This document shows positions 47,201 to 55,006 of a stretch of DNA of 64,000 bases, in pieces. The notes below the pieces were generated by a model that had not been told where the DNA came from, ran no database searches, and worked only from the letters and a program-made list of their open reading frames with translations. Source of the stretch: Bacillus ndiopicus. Lineage in GTDB: Bacteria > Bacillota > Bacilli > Bacillales_A > Planococcaceae. The stretch spans positions 62,001-126,000 of the forward strand of contig NZ_HG964404.1 in assembly GCF_000612805.1 (NCBI RefSeq), given 5' to 3'. The position numbers and the translations under genes were made by a program. The number at the start of each line of letters is the position of its first letter. The stretch's first letter is position 1.

Positions 47201-48009
47201 AAGCCTTTTAACAAACGATTAAGCTGAGATTTCGTCGAGGCATTGCTGAAGTCTATGTAGTCCATTTCAAAATTTAGCTCATTATTTCTCGCTAATCGAG
47301 CTGCATCAGGCTTCAAGGCAATTTCAACAGTGCGCGAGCCACGATTTGCTTTTACGACTTCCCCTAAATCTTGTCGCAAGCCGCGTACTCTTGCGCTCAA
47401 TCCTTTTAATTGCTTCCATTCTTTATCGTTCATTTCACTACAGTTAAACGTAATATGTGTGAAATCAGCGTTAAATGTATGCGTTGTGAATTTCGCTTCA
47501 ATATCTTCTATATCCGCATTTTGGTTTAATACTTTTAAATAACCTTCCCAGGAGGAGATGCGCTTGTTCACATAGTCAAAGCGCTCCTGCGCAACAGGAA
47601 GCGCGGCAAGCGTCTCAATAAATTTGTCCGGATAAGTATGCCCGCTAATTCGAGAAGGCACAAAATGAATCAAGAGTCTTTCACGACGATTAGTTGCAAC
47701 AGGCGTCCCTTTCCCTCTTGTACGGAAGCTTTTTGCGACAAGCCCATTCTTCAAATCAAAGACACAATCCATTATAACAACGCGCTCTTGAAACTTTTCC
47801 TTCAATACGCGGTTTTTCTCATTATCAAAATAAAGCGTAATGGCGAGCTGTGTTTGCTCAATCGCTAGTTTTTCAATATAAACAATAAAGTTTTTTTGCA
47901 AACGAAAAAAGGCCTGTTCATCTTGAACATGCTGTTGAATGGCTTCACGTGCCGTATTCGTTAATAATATATGACATCGAACCGTTTCAATGGCAACCTT
48001 CTGTACCAT
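44275..48009 (-). CDS. Large SF1 (Upf1/DNA2-like) helicase with long coiled-coil insertion
   Basis: 1244 residues from an ATG at 48009 behind GAGGAGG. Walker A GPPGTGKTT lies near residue 330; Walker B in VVIIDEVSK near 935; GDHHQLPP follows. The late motifs QYRMHANIM, VDKFQGMEMDVIIVSMVRN and YRRLNVALSRARELLIMVG complete the SF1B helicase core. Between the two ATPase motif groups, residues about 390-900 are a Gln/Glu/Leu-rich coiled coil. An N-terminal domain of about 300 residues precedes it. It is likely an RNA or DNA helicase of the AAA_11/AAA_12 family, large for the group. First gene of a set with an unknown protein and a patatin phospholipase. Confidence 0.9.
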   Translation of the reverse strand: MVQKVAIETVRCHILLTNTAREAIQQHVQDEQAFFRLQKNFIVYIEKLAIEQTQLAITLYFDNEKNRVLKEKFQERVVIMDCVFDLKNGLVAKSFRTRGKGTPVATNRRERLLIHFVPSRISGHTYPDKFIETLAALPVAQERFDYVNKRISSWEGYLKVLNQNADIEDIEAKFTTHTFNADFTHITFNCSEMNDKEWKQLKGLSARVRGLRQDLGEVVKANRGSRTVEIALKPDAARLARNNELNFEMDYIDFSNASTKSQLNRLLKGFDRLKEGLAANANLENILFEDKPVIAARSTDVELNFHNQLNEFQRRAVTGAMSAEDLYVIQGPPGTGKTTVISEICYQNAKAGLKTLVASQSNLAVDNALSRLLSNKDIRILRYGRTESIEEEGKKFIEENVATYWQQLTYEAITHEVSQQNEKQQLLEQEIAAYEQQLTQLEEEKNKLQQAIEKKKKAEEQLSELAEKITELKKQLAPLKKEREQTEQQLEQLEAAKTELAEAVATMEQQLTTFSSEEEINVSQQRNEERLSQLSAAIQAAEIRATEQQLQQQLTTITTQLQRMSPDDGAMERLTTQITELKKVQDVEDFIVAHEIRRSFVIDRLLASLSKLQPEIVAYKPIKDLSERLEKALVYSEKTLQIHVTAPTLPANHTYSLAEINEFLTKLSRAFAEKKINAQNGTRSIQGVLLRQAYIEQQQVKYQDLMREVMLIFTKLKEELVDLYKEQLGHSEAQVQQLRSSEQQLQARLQAIQQQLQGLPETDETTEQLQQQRIELELSQQQLELQKANRTNLAANYETKAAELQQVNEQLTHGTELLQALKEQLKEINSLGLALEKEQQELEQLTKQNPEAALIAVEERMATAQAAITKIEHKLELLPITQQLQSEWQTMLANASEHDLEEIRKLYVKHANVIGTTCVASANKEFMDNYPTFDVVIIDEVSKATPPELLLPMLKGKKIILVGDHHQLPPLIGDETFEETLEQVIKNSDTFEEKRELEKLLEESLFERLYKNLPQSNKTMLAIQYRMHANIMETIVPFYQNEHDALQCGLANSDEARDHLLETPLFNRQNHLLWLDIPHEERYFEERMKEGASLFNRAELDKVKELLTSMNDATAKLKEQGSLAADTKKSIGVISFYAEQVKRINDMVEQQYPHLHIRTGSVDKFQGMEMDVIIVSMVRNHNGKGGIGFAQDYRRLNVALSRARELLIMVGSTEMFTKRPKKQETRRMYQHVLDVVKAQDGYRA

Positions 48010-48149
48010 GAACATACCTCCTCTGCAAATTTGACACAAAAATAATTATACCAAGAAATACAGTGTGTCGATAGCTCTTATCATAAGAAAAAAAGAAGAT
48101 GCCAGGAAAGATTTAGCCTTTCCTAACACCTCTATCATATCGAAGTAGC

Positions 48150-48575
48150 TTATTCTTGCACACGCATATTATCAATATAGGCTGCATCCCATTCAGGGTC
48201 TACTTTACTTAAAGAAACTGGGCGGAAATTGTCCTTGCGCACTAATGTATGTACAGTCGTAGCAGTCGCTGCTAGCGTGCCGTCCTCATGCAATATTTCA
48301 TAGCCATATGTTGTGCGAATGCGCGAATGTGATTCAATCCATGTACGAACTGTTGCCACCTGCCCATAGCGCAGTGCTGCTTTATATTGAATCGAAACAT
48401 CGATAACAGGCGATAAATAACCTTCTTCCTCTAGCTTTGTATAGGCAAATCCTAAATCTTTGATTAGCTGTGCGCGGCCAATTTCTAGCCAAATGATGTA
48501 ATTTGCGTGGTATACAACGCCCATCTGATCCGTTTCTGCGTAGCGGATTTCAATTTGTTTTTCTGATATATGCAT
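48150..48575 (-). CDS. Acyl-CoA thioesterase, YbgC/4-hydroxybenzoyl-CoA type
   Basis: 141 residues from the ATG at 48575 (GAGGTG upstream; the longer frame to 48599 has none). Hot-dog fold: EIRYAETDQMGVVYHANYIIWLEIGRAQLIKD with catalytic Asp in DQMGVVYHANY, then SPVIDVSIQYKAALRYGQVATV and YEILHEDGTLAATATTVHTLV. It hydrolyses short to medium acyl-CoA. It is the last clear host gene before the second prophage. Confidence 0.88.
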   Translation of the reverse strand: MHISEKQIEIRYAETDQMGVVYHANYIIWLEIGRAQLIKDLGFAYTKLEEEGYLSPVIDVSIQYKAALRYGQVATVRTWIESHSRIRTTYGYEILHEDGTLAATATTVHTLVRKDNFRPVSLSKVDPEWDAAYIDNMRVQE

Positions 48576-48883
48576 TTTCGTCACCTCGGGTTCTATCATA
48601 CCGCGATTGGTGGGGGTTTGTCAGTTGGGAGGTGTTATTTTGGGATGATTGTTTTTTGGGGGATTTTGGTGGGTGGTGAGTGGGTCATGTTTGGTGTTTT
48701 TTTCCTTTCTATGTATAAGAATGTATAGAAATGTTTTGATTTGGGGTACAAGTGGGGTACGGTTGGGGTACAGATTTTTAAATTGCGGCAGGCGCTGAGG
48801 ATAGATATGAGTAGGCATCGTCCCTTGGGTTGTATCTTATTTTGAGGAGAATTTGGGGTACAATTCTATTTTGTTTTATAAAA
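48576..48883. other. Host-prophage junction with TGGGGTAC repeats
   Basis: Three TGGGGTAC words at 48742-48749, 48753-48760 and 48764-48771, each 11 bp from the next, plus a fourth at 48854-48861. The 11-bp phase is one helical turn, as for a protein bound on one face of DNA. It lies between the thioesterase gene and the terminator of the prophage late operon and may be part of the attachment site (integrase arm sites). No ORF is credible here. Confidence 0.5.
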
Positions 48884-48923
48884 AAGCCCATGATACTCAT
48901 AAAATTTTGAGTATCATGGGCTT
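48884..48923 (-). terminator. Terminator of the prophage late operon
   Basis: AAGCCCATGATACTCA and TGAGTATCATGGGCTT pair over 16 bp, followed on the minus strand by TTTTT. A very strong hairpin directly after the endolysin gene. Confidence 0.85.
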
Positions 48924-48927
48924 AAAT

Positions 48928-49602
48928 TTATTTAGTGTTGCTACGTCGCTGGTCAATTGTAATGTATAGGCCTAATAGTCGATCTGTCGCCATTTGCTTA
49001 TTTTGCAAATCCTTTAAGTGTGAATCTTGGATAATACCATCTTTAACAGCCTGCGCTAAGTATTGTTCAGCAGCTGTTTGCATTGAAGGACTTCCTGGAT
49101 TCCATGTTGGTGTCATATGAGTTACCTCCTCTTGTTTGTCTTTTGCAATCAATTGAACCTGTAGCTTACTATTAGAAGGAACAATTACAGTCCCCTCAAG
49201 CTTATAGTCTTTTGGCATTTGCCATGTCGATTTAATCTCAAAGTGAGGTCGATCGATACTGCCTTGCCAATCACCGCCCCATGTGATACCCAACTTGCGA
49301 GCGATTGCCCCCACTTTACTAAGCGTTGCCACGTCATACAGTGTCTGTGGAGGTGCTACAGCAATGTCCCATGCGAGACGCGATTTATGATTACTATTTA
49401 GTGTCCAAGTAACGATTATTCCTGGTCTTGTACGTCCTTGTGCATAAAGATAATTTTGCCGTTCCTGTGAGCGATATGTTTCGGTGATAAAAACATTTCG
49501 TATCCCAGCTTTGAAGCACTCTTGGAATAAAAGTCTACATGCTGTTTCTGCAACAGGTAGTAGCTCCGATAAATCTCGACAAGATGTTGTTACATCAGTC
49601 AT
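48928..49602 (-). CDS. Endolysin, M15-family L-alanyl-D-glutamate peptidase
   Basis: 224 residues. The N-terminal 125 residues form the VanY/CwlK-type peptidase: FITETYRSQERQNYLYAQGR (substrate loop), SNHKSRLAWDIAVAP (zinc His and Asp), and GGDWQGSIDRPHFEI (catalytic Asp and zinc His). A short linker is followed by about 60 residues with no recognisable wall-binding repeat. It cuts the peptide cross-bridge of peptidoglycan at the end of lytic growth. The preceding holin gene overlaps its start by 4 bases. Confidence 0.9.
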   Translation of the reverse strand: MTDVTTSCRDLSELLPVAETACRLLFQECFKAGIRNVFITETYRSQERQNYLYAQGRTRPGIIVTWTLNSNHKSRLAWDIAVAPPQTLYDVATLSKVGAIARKLGITWGGDWQGSIDRPHFEIKSTWQMPKDYKLEGTVIVPSNSKLQVQLIAKDKQEEVTHMTPTWNPGSPSMQTAAEQYLAQAVKDGIIQDSHLKDLQNKQMATDRLLGLYITIDQRRSNTK

Positions 49603-49859
49603 TTATTATCCCCCTTCGGCTTTTTATATTTGAGTGCTTGTGTACTGTCAGATGTACCTTGAGTAGTTGGATCAATGATAATTCCTAATAGTGCACAAAT
49701 ACTTAGTATAGTTTCTGTAATGGCTGTAATCTGATCGTTGTAAATAGTAATATCATAATTAAAAATGCCCGCTATTTGATTAGCGAGCACGATTAGTAAT
49801 GCAATTAACGACACCCAAAACTGCTTATGTTGTAGTCGTACTTTCCAGTTAATTTTCAT
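49599..49859 (-). CDS. Holin, phi LC3 family
   Basis: 86 residues. Characteristic start KINWKVRLQHKQFWVSLIALLIVLANQIAG with a first membrane segment, then ITETILSICALLGIIIDPTTQGTSDS with the second one and the family motif DPTT-G-SDS, and a basic tail. It makes membrane holes through which the endolysin reaches the wall. Overlaps the gene before it and the endolysin after it. Confidence 0.92.
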   Translation of the reverse strand: MKINWKVRLQHKQFWVSLIALLIVLANQIAGIFNYDITIYNDQITAITETILSICALLGIIIDPTTQGTSDSTQALKYKKPKGDNK

Positions 49860-50142
49860 CCATTAATCCCTCCAATTTATTGATACGCAAATGTGCAGAT
49901 TTGCTTGATTCTTCTACTCTTGTAACGCGCTCTGATAGCTCCATACGCTCTCTCTGCTCCACTTTCATATCAATGCGGATGTTTTCTACACCTACATTGA
50001 TTGAATCTAGTTTTGTACTAATAACCGCTGATTCCGCTGCACTACGTTGTACATCTTTATCTCGATTCCTCATAAATGCCAAGTAGGTTAATGCCATGCC
50101 TATTAATGCACTTAGCACGCCTACAATTGCTGTTAATTCCAT
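49849..50142 (-). CDS. Membrane-anchored coiled-coil protein of the lysis cassette (XhlA-like)
   Basis: 97 residues. One N-terminal membrane segment (LTAIVGVLSALIGMALTYLAFM) and a cytoplasmic or external coiled coil (MKVEQRERMELSERVTRVEESSKSAHLRINKLE). It resembles XhlA and related phage haemolysin/antiholin proteins, which act with the holin. Overlaps the holin gene by 11 bases. Confidence 0.65.
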   Translation of the reverse strand: MELTAIVGVLSALIGMALTYLAFMRNRDKDVQRSAAESAVISTKLDSINVGVENIRIDMKVEQRERMELSERVTRVEESSKSAHLRINKLEGLMDEN

Positions 50143-50166
50143 TGTAACACTTCCTTTTCCGCATAA

Positions 50167-50199
50167 TAAAAGCCCTCCACAATGTCGTGGAAGGCTTTA
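50167..50199 (-). terminator. Terminator between accessory and lysis genes
   Basis: AAAGCCCTCCAC and GTGGAAGGCTTT pair over 11-12 bp; the T-run is on the minus strand. Confidence 0.7.
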
Positions 50200-50232
50200 T
50201 AAAAGATAAGTAGCATGACGAATATTTCTTTG

Positions 50233-50874
50233 TTATTCTTTTTGATTTTTACGGATTTCATTTTCAATCTGAATTTTAAAAACATCAGATGATACTTCAT
50301 CATGTTTGCCACTATAAACGCCTTGTAGAGTCATATATTTCGATACCTTAGAGAAAATCACGAATTTACCTGACATAAATCTGTAGATTGTTCTGGCATC
50401 TTTCGGCAATGGTTGCCCACAATATTCCTCTATATCTAAATATTTCCTATCAATGTATTGCCCCGGATTAATCTCAACTAATACTTCTTTCTTACCCAAA
50501 GAACTTTCGTATACACCAGAAGGGGTAATTTTGCTAGTTTCTAACATAAAATATGCCCATTCATACCCAGTTTTTGGAAACCACTGGAATATCAATCTCC
50601 CTGATTTCATTACATTGTTTATAGACCCTGATTTCAATTCAACTAAGCCCAGTTCATTAGAGAAAGTACACCCCTTTAAATCAAAACCACCATTTTTAGG
50701 GGGAAATGTATGATTCGAAGCTTTATTTTTACCTATAAAATCCAAAACCTCAATAATCTCATCTGGCCGATTCCATTCTTTATATAGTGGAACGTCCCCA
50801 TCAAACAACGTTTCGACCATTTCTCCCCATAATAATAATTGTAATTGTTCATCTCTAAATTCTTTACTTGACAA
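50233..50874 (-). CDS. Prophage accessory protein, unknown, 213 residues
   Basis: Between the tail fibre region and the lysis cassette, closed by its own terminator, as typical of lysogenic-conversion (moron) genes. Soluble; FDLKGCTFSNELGLVELKSGSINNVMKSGRLIFQWFPK and LPKDARTIYRFMSGKFVIFSKVSKYMTLQGVYSGK are its most conserved-looking stretches. The LVELKSGS phrase recalls the nuclease-like KxGS strands of restriction folds, but no full active site is visible. Function unknown. Confidence 0.55.
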   Translation of the reverse strand: MSSKEFRDEQLQLLLWGEMVETLFDGDVPLYKEWNRPDEIIEVLDFIGKNKASNHTFPPKNGGFDLKGCTFSNELGLVELKSGSINNVMKSGRLIFQWFPKTGYEWAYFMLETSKITPSGVYESSLGKKEVLVEINPGQYIDRKYLDIEEYCGQPLPKDARTIYRFMSGKFVIFSKVSKYMTLQGVYSGKHDEVSSDVFKIQIENEIRKNQKE

Positions 50875-51016
50875 TTCTCACCATCTCCTTTTCCATTCCT
50901 GTTATTTTTATACGTACAGATATGGAAAAGGTTTCAAATTATTAAATAATAAAAATAACACTAGTGACAACAATTTTTGATTACAATAAAAACCTCCCAC
51001 AAAAGATTGCGGAAGG

Positions 51017-51226
51017 CTACTGTTTAATTAATCGTTTTTCAATTGGAGGATAATAATTTAAAGTTGGTGTATCTTTTAAATTATGTCCTCGTTTACCTAA
51101 CTCTTGTAAAAACAATTTGTCTGCTAGTATGTGGCTAACATTAACCGCAAACTGCAAATCTATTACATACCTTTGATTGTCATAAGCTAGATACTCGACT
51201 ACGATTCGCGACGTGTATTTGTACAT
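51017..51226 (-). CDS. Hypothetical protein, 69 residues
   Basis: ATG at 51226 behind GAGGGGGAG (a longer frame to 51247 has no site). The small product has a beta-rich start (YKYTSRIVVEYLAYDNQRYVIDLQF) and a basic C-terminus. Second unknown accessory gene of the prophage. Confidence 0.5.
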   Translation of the reverse strand: MYKYTSRIVVEYLAYDNQRYVIDLQFAVNVSHILADKLFLQELGKRGHNLKDTPTLNYYPPIEKRLIKQ

Positions 51227-51285
51227 AAAACTCCCCCTCGATGACAATATTCGCCATTTTCGTGAAAGTTCCTTTTTCCCATAAT

Positions 51286-51312
51286 AAAAAGGACACGCAA
51301 ATGCGCATCCTT
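51286..51312 (-). terminator. Terminator between accessory genes
   Basis: On the minus strand AAGGATGCGCA and TGCGTGTCCTT with a T-run after. A second hairpin, CCCAAGCGTTTGGG, follows at about 51319-51333. Confidence 0.6.
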
Positions 51313-51395
51313 CAGATTCCCAAGCGTTTGGGATTATAAAAATAATAAAAAACTGCTAATCATTTAGTCTAGGAGTTGCTACATATTTTTAATAT

Positions 51396-51701
51396 TTATT
51401 TTCTTAACTCAAATTCAAATTTGTTATCTGTGTTTAAAACTACTAATCTTTCAACTTCTTCTTCATCAAATCCAAATGATACTAATAATTTCACTAGAGC
51501 TCTCGGCCCTGTACCGCCGTATCCAGAAGCGAATCCGCTTTGGATATACAAAGTAGCATTTTCCCCCTTAATAATCGTTTCGTAGTCAATTTCGTTACTA
51601 TTTCTGCTATGTTTTACAGAAATAATTTCACCTAATCTTTTTAAGTTATCTTGTACATAATTAACAGCTTGATCAGTTGTTGCTTCAATTAGAATAGCCA
51701 T
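51396..51701 (-). CDS. Hypothetical protein, 101 residues
   Basis: Soluble alpha/beta product with AILIEATTDQAVNYVQDNLKRLGEII and a glycine loop (GFASGYGGTGPRALVKLLVSFGFDEEEVERL). Third unknown accessory gene. The glycine loop does not match a P-loop. Function unknown. Confidence 0.5.
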   Translation of the reverse strand: MAILIEATTDQAVNYVQDNLKRLGEIISVKHSRNSNEIDYETIIKGENATLYIQSGFASGYGGTGPRALVKLLVSFGFDEEEVERLVVLNTDNKFEFELRK

Positions 51702-51808
51702 TTTTACAATTCACATCCTTTTCTAGTTATATTTATAATAATTCGATAAAAAGAGTCGTTCTCCTTCTTTTTTCGACAATAAAAATAACGCTAGTCGTTT
51801 GACTGCGT

Positions 51809-51946
51809 TTAAAAATCTTGTCCTGTAATTTCTTTGTATTGTTTAGGCGTTATTTCGCCAAACAGATTTTCTTCCGTTTTTACAGCTAGTCGTAGCTGCT
51901 CAGCCGTCACCCATTTATACATGAAAGCGATTTGCCAAAATTGCAT
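51809..51946 (-). CDS. XkdX-family protein, 45 residues
   Basis: Overlaps the stop of the preceding gene (ATGA). The chain MQFWQIAFMYKWVTAEQLRLAV...EITPKQYKEITGQDF has the XkdX pattern of a short aromatic start and the closing phrase EITPEQYKEITG-. XkdX proteins are small tail-region products of PBSX-type and many Siphoviridae phages. Missed by a 60-codon cutoff. Confidence 0.85.
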   Translation of the reverse strand: MQFWQIAFMYKWVTAEQLRLAVKTEENLFGEITPKQYKEITGQDF

Positions 51947-52161
51947 CACCCCTCACCACCCTTCAAAGACATGACTTCGAGTTTTAGTTGAGTAACTGTT
52001 GTACCCAAGCTATTAATAAGCAAGTCCTTTTGCATATTTTTAATTTTTTCCTGTGCTAACTGTGCACCAAGCGACATCACTTGTTCATCTGTCGTAAGTG
52101 CATCACCTACTTTTTCGAGTTCTCCAAAACTGCCATCTGGCAATCGTCTACGTCGCAACAT
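51946..52161 (-). CDS. Small phage tail-region protein, 71 residues
   Basis: The chain RRRRLPDGSFGELEKVGDALTTDEQVMSLGAQLAQEKIKNMQKDLLINSLGTTVTQLKLEVMSLKGG has an unstructured start and a helical C-terminus, as in the genes between the fibre and XkdX in other phages. It overlaps the fibre gene end by one base. Confidence 0.6.
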   Translation of the reverse strand: MLRRRRLPDGSFGELEKVGDALTTDEQVMSLGAQLAQEKIKNMQKDLLINSLGTTVTQLKLEVMSLKGGEG

Positions 52162-54098
52162 TACTCCAACACCCCACTTATTAGATGTATTTTATGATTA
52201 ACGTCAATATTGGGACGAGTAGTTGAAAGTTTTAAAATGATATTATTTTTTGGCTCATTGGCTTCAAAGTAAAATTCATCTTCGACAACACCTGTGCTCA
52301 CTGGTGCTGTATGGTCAGCTGTGAGCTTTACATATTGCTCTTGCTCCCCTTGCAACGTCATGGACAATTCGGCAATTAAATTAAGCTCCTCATCCCTTTG
52401 AATCCATAACAAAACGCCCTTTGCGCTCCCACGTGGTGGCTCGATTTTATAACGAGCTACAGAGTGCAAAATAGGCGTTTTGACTTCGGTTTTATTTAAC
52501 TTAATTGTTTTGGAAACTTTAAAATTATAGCTATCTACAAGCTCTATCACAATTGTATTTTGACCAACATCGAGCTGCCCTAATGCAATCTCAAAAGCCC
52601 AACGTCCCTCAGTAATCTCCAGTGCTACGCTATTGCCTCCATTCAATCTATAAGAGGCTGTAACTGAGTTATTATCTGGATCATTTGCCGTACCACTAAT
52701 AACAAATTTGTCTGTATCAATAATGCCACTTGGCTGTACTGTATCAATAGTTAAAATTGGTGGTCGGTTAGGCACAACGTAAAAAGCACGCTCAGTTATT
52801 GTAGATAGTGCACCATCGCCATCTTGCGCCCAAATTTTTAGTGTATGAGGGATACTATCTATTAGATTGCCTGTGATAACCGTGTCATCGTCATATAATT
52901 TCCCACCAACAAATTTTAACTGCTTGTTAAAAGATACTGGCGCATTACTTAAACCAACATTAAGGACAATACGTTGCTCATTATTAACTTGAGCATAGAT
53001 TGTAATGGATTGATTGGCATCTACGTCTGAAGCTGAGCCAGCTAGTTGCAACAAATCATTTTCGTACAAAGTGACATTTGCACTGGGTTGTGAAACTGTA
53101 ACCGTTGGTGCTGCATTAGTGATCGCTACTGCAAATGATTGTGTAGCAGTGCTCTTACCATCACTTGCTGTTACTGTAATCGTTGCATTTCCTATTGCTT
53201 GTCCAGTGATTGTTAAGATATTACTCGCTACCCCTACAGTTGCAATGCCTGCATTACTGGATGTAGCTGAATACGATAGTGCGTCGTTATCAACGTCAGA
53301 AAAATAATTGTTTAAATTGAGTGTAATTGATACACTTTTTTTTGTTGTCTGCCCTGGTATCTGCGTATAGCTTGGAGCTGTGTTGGCTACTGTCATGCTA
53401 AATGCCTGTGACGTTGATAAGCTACCATCAGTTGCTGTGACGGTAATTGTAGCTGTACCAATTGCTTTACCTGTCACAGTGAGCTTGCCTGATGCAATGC
53501 TCACAGTTGCCACATTAGTATTATTTGATGATGCCGTAAAGGTTAAAGTATTCCCTTCAGCATCACTAAAATAATTTGCAAGTGTAACAGTTGCTGTTGT
53601 ATTTTTTTTCACAGTTTGTGCAGGTATTTGTGTGTATGTTGGTGCTGTGTTCACCATGCTTTTTCGAACGTACCAGAAACCGTCGCTATGCCGCCCGTTA
53701 GTTGGGTATGTGCCATCTTCTGCGGAAATATCGGATTGCACGATAGTTCCCCGTGTATATCTGGTTTCAGTCCGCGTCATCATATGCTTGGCATTCACTC
53801 GGATTTGTCCATCTGCGGAGGAAATAGACCAATCTAATGTATTTCCCGTTATTTGAAACTTGACGCGGGCTGTCGGGCCGAAACAATATCTACCGATAAA
53901 ATTAGGGCTATTTCTCGTTAAAGTTGTCGGCGAACCTACCCCGCTGTACGTACCTGTCGCTGTGTCAAATTTATAATCGGCGTATGTTGGGTACGTACTT
54001 GGGTGCATGTCATGCACTGACTCGGGATACCAACTGTAATCTTCATGGTAAACATATGTGGTTTCCGCATTGTACTTATCATAATAATATTTCACCAT
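52161..54098 (-). CDS. Putative tail fibre/adhesin with cadherin-like or Ig-like repeats
   Basis: 645 residues. A Tyr-rich N-terminal domain (residues 1-150) is followed by two tandem repeats of about 88 residues (about 152-238 and 240-326; NTAPTYTQIPAQTVKKNTTATVTLANYFSDAEGNTLTFTASS and the like), a third, diverged repeat (330-410), and further beta domains (about 430-540). The repeats match bacterial cadherin-like/BIG folds. Such modules bind carbohydrate, so a receptor-recognition role is likely. It lies between the baseplate genes and XkdX. Confidence 0.75.
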   Translation of the reverse strand: MVKYYYDKYNAETTYVYHEDYSWYPESVHDMHPSTYPTYADYKFDTATGTYSGVGSPTTLTRNSPNFIGRYCFGPTARVKFQITGNTLDWSISSADGQIRVNAKHMMTRTETRYTRGTIVQSDISAEDGTYPTNGRHSDGFWYVRKSMVNTAPTYTQIPAQTVKKNTTATVTLANYFSDAEGNTLTFTASSNNTNVATVSIASGKLTVTGKAIGTATITVTATDGSLSTSQAFSMTVANTAPSYTQIPGQTTKKSVSITLNLNNYFSDVDNDALSYSATSSNAGIATVGVASNILTITGQAIGNATITVTASDGKSTATQSFAVAITNAAPTVTVSQPSANVTLYENDLLQLAGSASDVDANQSITIYAQVNNEQRIVLNVGLSNAPVSFNKQLKFVGGKLYDDDTVITGNLIDSIPHTLKIWAQDGDGALSTITERAFYVVPNRPPILTIDTVQPSGIIDTDKFVISGTANDPDNNSVTASYRLNGGNSVALEITEGRWAFEIALGQLDVGQNTIVIELVDSYNFKVSKTIKLNKTEVKTPILHSVARYKIEPPRGSAKGVLLWIQRDEELNLIAELSMTLQGEQEQYVKLTADHTAPVSTGVVEDEFYFEANEPKNNIILKLSTTRPNIDVNHKIHLISGVLE

Positions 54099-54099
54099 T

Positions 54100-54705
54100 T
54101 TACACCACCTCCACTAACACAACACTATACGTCTGCCAATCGCCTATACCCATCTCTGCAAGTGTTGTATCAATGGCAACATTGCTACAAGCCACTTTTG
54201 CGCCTTTTTTATACGCATTTGCAAGGGCTTGTACAGTAATCGTCTTTGCATCTGCATTGATTTCTGTAATCAACACATCCTCGCTGTTAATATCATCATA
54301 CACAGTGACTTGCTTAAATGCCGAAAACCCTGTTGTGTTTGCTACTTTTAATACAGTTGTCCCCACCGCAACAGCTTCGACAACATCTGTCTGCGCTTTA
54401 TCAAGTGCAATTTTATTTGTACCACCATCCAGCGTATCTGCAAATGAACCTGCATTGTTTGGCGCACGTCCATCAAGTTCGAGTTGCACCTGTATACGTT
54501 GCATTTGACGGGCGAGTTCAAGCATAAAGCGATAGCTGTTATAGATACCCCATTCCAAATTATTCCCATACTCAGCCCAAAATATTGTACCTTCCTCTAA
54601 TACTTCACCTGTGTTTGGGTCTTCCAAGTCATCTTCCCAAACCACCCGCTTGTATGGATTGTGTTTAAAGTTTAGGGGGATTTCTCCTGTCATAAATTCA
54701 GTCAT
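54100..54705 (-). CDS. Phage tail protein, unknown, 201 residues
   Basis: Contains FKHNPYKRVVWEDDLEDPNTGEVLEEGTIFWAEYGNNLEWGIYNS and a later beta-rich domain with TTVLKVANTTGFSAFKQVTVYDD. Position between baseplate and fibre suggests a fibre connector. Overlaps the gene before it by 8 bases; family not recognised. Confidence 0.55.
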   Translation of the reverse strand: MTEFMTGEIPLNFKHNPYKRVVWEDDLEDPNTGEVLEEGTIFWAEYGNNLEWGIYNSYRFMLELARQMQRIQVQLELDGRAPNNAGSFADTLDGGTNKIALDKAQTDVVEAVAVGTTVLKVANTTGFSAFKQVTVYDDINSEDVLITEINADAKTITVQALANAYKKGAKVACSNVAIDTTLAEMGIGDWQTYSVVLVEVV

Positions 54706-55006
54706 GAATATTTACCTCCTCTACTTTTAATGTGAGTGGAAATGCAATTGTATAACCTTGCGTTCCTTTTTGATAACTCATTTCCTTTACGTACAGCTCA
54801 CGACCATGCGCATCTACTAAGGCAGCGCGTGTAATTAAACCTTGCTCATTTGTCAATTTAATATATTTTCGTAAGCCATAACGGGTGCTGGTATGAGATA
54901 TAGGTTTGTCATAGACGACACCGTTGATAGTCACTTTTGCACTAACTACTAAATTATTTAAAAATTCCTCTGTTAGTTGCACTAGCAAAGGCTGTATTTC
55001 GCTCAT
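54698..55006 (-). CDS. Phage tail-region protein, 102 residues
   Basis: Beta-rich, with VVSAKVTINGVVYDKPISHTSTRYGLRKYIKLTNEQGLITRAALVD. It overlaps both neighbours by a few bases, indicating tight coupling. Not recognised; probably a baseplate or fibre component. Confidence 0.55.
   Translation of the reverse strand: MSEIQPLLVQLTEEFLNNLVVSAKVTINGVVYDKPISHTSTRYGLRKYIKLTNEQGLITRAALVDAHGRELYVKEMSYQKGTQGYTIAFPLTLKVEEVNIHD

Noticed and set aside
48621..48818. 65-codon minus-strand frame rich in Pro, Thr and Asn next to the prophage border
   Set aside because: Results from the G-rich TGGGGTAC repeats read in reverse; no start signal or protein-like pattern.
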